DNA of 64,000 bases from Ardenticatenaceae bacterium. GTDB lineage: Bacteria > Chloroflexota > Anaerolineae > Promineifilales > Promineifilaceae. The position numbers were made by a program, and so were the translations under genes. Shown in pieces: positions 61,096-64,000 of the stretch. Position 1 is the stretch's first letter; each line of letters begins with the position of its first letter. The notes beneath the pieces were generated by a model. It saw only the letters and a list, made by a program, of their open reading frames with translations, was not told the DNA's origin and did not search any database. The stretch spans positions 1,488,001 to 1,552,000 of the forward strand of contig JACKBQ010000002.1 in NCBI GenBank assembly GCA_020634455.1. The letters run 5' to 3'.

Positions 61096-61106
61096 ATTTT
61101 CCAAAT

Positions 61107-61139
61107 AAAAAGGCGCTCCACAATGGGAGCGCCTTTTTT
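61107..61139. terminator. bidirectional terminator
   Basis: AAAAAGGCGCTCC and GGAGCGCCTTTTTT flank a 6-base loop. A/T runs on both sides let it end both the plus-strand sugar transferase transcript and the minus-strand rpsU transcript. Confidence 0.85.
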
Positions 61140-61179
61140 GTTTACACGGAGACAATACCCCGAGGTGATACCGCAAAGA

Positions 61180-61380
61180 TTAGCGCGTACGCTGTGCTTT
61201 GCGTTGCCGACGAACCGCTTTTTTCTTCTCAATGCGATCTAATTCGCTCTTGGAAACAAACCAGCGCTTACGACGCACGTCTGCCAGAACTTTGCTCTTG
61301 ATCACCGCTTTGTTAAAGCGACGCAATAGCTGTTCTTGCGATTCGTTTGAACGTAAATCAACTTTTGGCAGTGTTCTCAC
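61180..61380 (-). CDS. rpsU: 30S ribosomal protein bS21
   Basis: 66 residues. Small basic protein with the S21 pattern: SNESQEQLLRRFNKAVIKSKVLADVRRKRW, then a Lys/Arg-rich tail KKKAVRRQRKAQRTR. It binds the 30S platform near the 3' end of 16S rRNA and helps initiation. The GTG start at 61380 has AAGGGGG just upstream. Single-gene unit bounded by a terminator. Confidence 0.95.
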   Translation of the reverse strand: MRTLPKVDLRSNESQEQLLRRFNKAVIKSKVLADVRRKRWFVSKSELDRIEKKKAVRRQRKAQRTR

Positions 61381-61504
61381 CCCCTTTTTGGGATAATTTC
61401 ATTCAATCAATGATTTTGTGTGGCAATCACCACACCATCCATAAGTTTATCCACTCATAGAAATTTCGCAAACAAAATGCCGAAATTAGCCCATAATTGA
61501 TGCC
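61381..61504. other. short intergenic region
   Basis: 124 AT-rich bases carrying the rpsU ribosome binding site and probably its promoter on the minus strand. Nothing else recognised. Confidence 0.4.
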
Positions 61505-62140
61505 CTATAGCGCTAAAAAATCCCGACCTTGCAATCGTTCATCAATCTTTTGCCAGATTTGATCCAGATGCGCCTCGTATTGCACATAGTTCAAGTTGTT
61601 AGTGTCAATTGTCAGAACCGCGCTTCTCGAAAAGCTAGTCGCCCAAGTATCGTAAAGTTCGTTTAGCTGCACCAGGTACGACTCGGCAATATTTTGCTCA
61701 TAATCGCGGCCTCGGTGGGCAATTCGCTGTTGTAAGGTAGGGACAGATGCTTTCAGGTAGATTACCAAATGCGGCGGTGTCAGTACGGTAGCAAGCGTTT
61801 GGTACAGATCAAAATAGCACGTCCAGTCGCGGTGGCTCATGTTGCCTTGCATATACAAGTTTCTTGCAAAAATCTCAGCATCTTCATACACGCTGCGGTC
61901 TTGAATGATCGCATTTTGCCGTTGAAGCAGATGATGGTGCTGCCGCAGCCGTCGGGAGAGAAAAAACACCTGCGAATTAAAACTCCAGCGGGTCATATCA
62001 TGGTAAAAATCAGCCAGATATGGATTTTCCTCGAAAGCTTCATAGACTGGTTCCCAACCGGTGCGTTCAGCTAACAATTTGACAAGCGTAGATTTGCCTA
62101 CGCCGATGTTGCCTGCGATGGTAATAAAATATTTGGGCAT
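61505..62140 (-). CDS. deoxynucleoside kinase
   Basis: 211 residues. P-loop ITIAGNIGVGKST, substrate Glu/Trp region EAFEENPYLADFYHD, the DRS motif IQDRSVYEDAEIFA, and LID-like RGRDYEQNI. It phosphorylates deoxyadenosine or deoxyguanosine (dGK/dAK type) for salvage. ATG 62140 is preferred to the longer frame from 62197 because the P-loop then starts at the usual place and AAGGAA lies upstream. It is followed downstream by rpsU in the same direction. Confidence 0.94.
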   Translation of the reverse strand: MPKYFITIAGNIGVGKSTLVKLLAERTGWEPVYEAFEENPYLADFYHDMTRWSFNSQVFFLSRRLRQHHHLLQRQNAIIQDRSVYEDAEIFARNLYMQGNMSHRDWTCYFDLYQTLATVLTPPHLVIYLKASVPTLQQRIAHRGRDYEQNIAESYLVQLNELYDTWATSFSRSAVLTIDTNNLNYVQYEAHLDQIWQKIDERLQGRDFLAL

Positions 62141-62187
62141 TGATAATTCCTTTTTAGTGTACGGCCGTTTCCTATTCCCACTCTTAT

Positions 62188-63036
62188 CTATCCCCACGGT
62201 ACAGCCAATCCTTGCCGCGTCAGGTAGCGGGTTACGGCCGTTTCTAATTCAATTTCCCCAGCCACAACCGCCTCATAATACTCCGCCAGCCAGGGATAAA
62301 CCACGCCAGTCGCCTGTTCCCATTCATGAAACACCAGCCAGCCCACTGGCCCTGCTTCTGCCAAAAAACCAGATGTGGCATACTGCTGCCGGGTTTGACC
62401 ACGATCATACGCCAGGCGCACAATATTAGCTGCCCAACTTCTTTGCTGCCATGTGATTTGGGCATAGCTGGCCCGCCAATCCCCGCCGATCGGCGTCCCA
62501 ACAGAGCCGCTATTCACCACCAAGGTTTGTCTTACCTGGCGCACAAAAGGCAGATGGATGTGTGCAGTGGCAAAAACAGCCGGGGGCGTACCAAGCCGCC
62601 CTTGCACTTTTGCTACCTCGGCATTGGGCCAAATGCCATCTCGATTGTGCTTCATGGAGGCATGTCGCAAACGGAGTTCCGTACCATCGGGGGCAAAGAG
62701 ACTCAATCCATCTGCCAACTTGGCCAGGGCAGTCACGTCCCGCTGATGCTGCAAAAACGTCCAGTAAGACATGTAATTTATGGAAAAAATACGGCCGTTT
62801 TGTGCAACTGTCCCTTTATTTTGGTGCTCAATGAGGTAATCCTCATGGTTGCCTTTGAGCAAATGCCAACCGGGCTGCCGCTGCACAAACTGCCATGCCG
62901 CCATTGACGCTGGCCCACGATTCACCGTATCGCCGTTTACCACAACCTGATCAGGTTGCCATCTGGTTAAATGCTCCATCACTGCATGCAAGGCTGGCAC
63001 ATTGCCATGAATGTCTGAGAGGATGGCAATTTTCAT
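62188..63036 (-). CDS. calcineurin-like metallophosphoesterase (YfcE/ApaH-like)
   Basis: 282 residues. Metal-binding motifs: LSDIHGNVPAL, VNGDTVNRGP, LKGNHEDY, and FATAHIHLPF followed by NSGSVGTP. The GHxH motif is AHIH here. Substrates of this family range from phosphodiesters to dinucleotides, so no name is given. ATG 63036 is used since the fold begins at once; a TACAAT box lies 6 bases upstream. It starts 19 bases after the UbiA gene stop, so the two may be co-transcribed. Confidence 0.9.
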   Translation of the reverse strand: MKIAILSDIHGNVPALHAVMEHLTRWQPDQVVVNGDTVNRGPASMAAWQFVQRQPGWHLLKGNHEDYLIEHQNKGTVAQNGRIFSINYMSYWTFLQHQRDVTALAKLADGLSLFAPDGTELRLRHASMKHNRDGIWPNAEVAKVQGRLGTPPAVFATAHIHLPFVRQVRQTLVVNSGSVGTPIGGDWRASYAQITWQQRSWAANIVRLAYDRGQTRQQYATSGFLAEAGPVGWLVFHEWEQATGVVYPWLAEYYEAVVAGEIELETAVTRYLTRQGLAVPWG

Positions 63037-63055
63037 AGGCGAATTGTACTCGTTT

Positions 63056-63937
63056 TCAGGAGAGGAGAAAGTAGCAGAAGACAAGCCCTGTATACAAAAA
63101 ACCAGCCGTTGTGGAAAGGATAACTAGCCGTTCTGAGCGGGGCGTTTCGGACGAGCGCAAAAAACGGTGCAGCAATGCGGGTAAGCCAATGACGCCAAAC
63201 GGCAACAAAAACCAGGGGATGGTGCCGCTTAGTATTGAAATGAGAGCGATTAGCAGGCAAACGGCCGTTGCCCCTCGTAATAGTTTAATCACCCGTTCCC
63301 GCCCAAGCTCAGTAGCAAACGTACTACCTGCCTCCAAATCAACCTCAAAGTCTCGCGCTTGCTGCTCTAGCTGCGCCGTAAGCGAGGCTAGAAAAAGAAT
63401 GGCCAACACAACCCAATCCAGCACACCCCAAGCTGCCTGAATGAGCACCAGGCAAACCAGATATGGAAACGTTTGGACAAACAGTGCGTGGGTCAAAATA
63501 TCGAAGCCAGGACGCATTTTTAAGCGCAGCGGCGGCGCAGAATAAGCCCAAGCCACAAAACAACTCACTCCCCAAAACAACCAGCCTGGCCAGCCAAACT
63601 GGGCATACCCCCAAGCCACCAGGCTCAACAATACGGCCGTAAAAAGCCAAAGCTGCCAGCCAGGTACAGACCGCTGCACAAAAAAATTTCGCGCCGCTTT
63701 TTGTGGCTCCAACGCATCAAACGGGGCATCGTAATAATCGTTCAGGGCAAAAGCAAACCAGTAGCCAACGCCAATCGCCAGGACAAGCACGGCCGTTTCC
63801 CACCGAATCGCATCATGAATCAATAGCGGCAAAGCAGCGATAACCAGCGCCACTTGCCACGCATCCATATGATTTTTAGCCAGCTTAAAATATCCGTTTT
63901 TATGAGAGAAAAGCGTTTGTTTGAATTCTTGAGCCAT
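63056..63937 (-). CDS. UbiA-family prenyltransferase
   Basis: 293 residues, eight to nine transmembrane helices. First Asp-rich motif ALNDYYDAPFDALEPQKAARN, second motif ARDFEVDLEAGS. Members attach a polyprenyl chain to aromatic acceptors in quinone, haem or chlorophyll biosynthesis, or make DPPR-type lipid sugars. The second motif and overall length do not decide between these. ATG 63937 is preferred to TTG 63943. No Shine-Dalgarno is seen; TAACAT lies 8 bases before the ATG, so it may be leaderless. Confidence 0.9.
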   Translation of the reverse strand: MAQEFKQTLFSHKNGYFKLAKNHMDAWQVALVIAALPLLIHDAIRWETAVLVLAIGVGYWFAFALNDYYDAPFDALEPQKAARNFFVQRSVPGWQLWLFTAVLLSLVAWGYAQFGWPGWLFWGVSCFVAWAYSAPPLRLKMRPGFDILTHALFVQTFPYLVCLVLIQAAWGVLDWVVLAILFLASLTAQLEQQARDFEVDLEAGSTFATELGRERVIKLLRGATAVCLLIALISILSGTIPWFLLPFGVIGLPALLHRFLRSSETPRSERLVILSTTAGFLYTGLVFCYFLLS

Positions 63938-64000
63938 AAACAACGATGTTAGGATTTTGCTGGCTCAACGCACCGCAAAGCCGTTAAGACCAGATTAGCT

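Overview
The window reads as a chromosome segment of a filamentous-type Chloroflexota (Anaerolineae-like) bacterium. This is an inference from several things: a sortase next to an LPESG-type substrate, DUF4012, DUF2723 and SH3b envelope proteins, very large HTH/kinase/STAND/WD40 and AAA-FGE proteins, hybrid histidine kinases, and a style of short inverted repeats between genes. GC content is mid-50s percent by eye. No rRNA, tRNA, CRISPR array or complete insertion sequence was found.

Layout. 1-6190: 3' end of a cytochrome c gene, then an FtsX/MacB-type ABC exporter (two permeases, one ATPase, one lipoprotein) with its own response regulator and histidine kinase. 6203-9367: sirtuin, sortase plus a sortase substrate, and an MDR oxidoreductase on the minus strand. 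9584-19766: a phosphorelay island with an HPt protein, two large hybrid kinases, an AAA-TM-FGE fusion, a Trm112-like protein, a stand-alone receiver and a GNAT enzyme. 19769-23143: a threonine/serine dehydratase, a small membrane protein, a PCu(A)C copper chaperone, and radA between two copies of one repeat family. 23273-31779: envelope and glycan genes and an MFS transporter. 31933-46914: a catabolic block with a GntR regulator, MttB-like methyltransferase, DMGDH-like flavoprotein, EtfBA, a PF13769-like protein, a RamA-like activator, corrinoid protein, MTHFR-C protein, MetF, methyl-THF methyltransferase and formate-THF ligase. Together these can strip methyl groups from a methylated amine and pass them through tetrahydrofolate to formate; FolD is not in the window. 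47135-59971: lipoprotein, GldFG-like ABC protein, secreted proteins, a 1978-residue HTH/kinase/STAND/WD40 protein, a probable selenoprotein and a LysM lipoprotein. 60338-63937: sugar transferase, bS21, deoxynucleoside kinase, metallophosphoesterase and UbiA prenyltransferase.

The most notable finding is at 58690-59154. This is a thioredoxin-fold lipoprotein whose reading frame is broken only by two TGA codons, and they fall exactly where the two cysteines of the WCxxC active site should be. A hairpin that fits the bacterial SECIS pattern follows at 58926-58942. The simplest reading is a double-selenocysteine (UxxU) thioredoxin-like protein.

Two genome-scale patterns run through the window. 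The octamer palindrome ACGGCCGT occurs about 110 times by hand count, where one or two are expected, which makes it a HIP1-like highly iterated palindrome. At least nine families of short inverted-repeat elements sit in gene junctions, and one has apparently entered two coding sequences in frame. Three genes also show leaderless promoters with identical spacing between the -10 box and the start codon.
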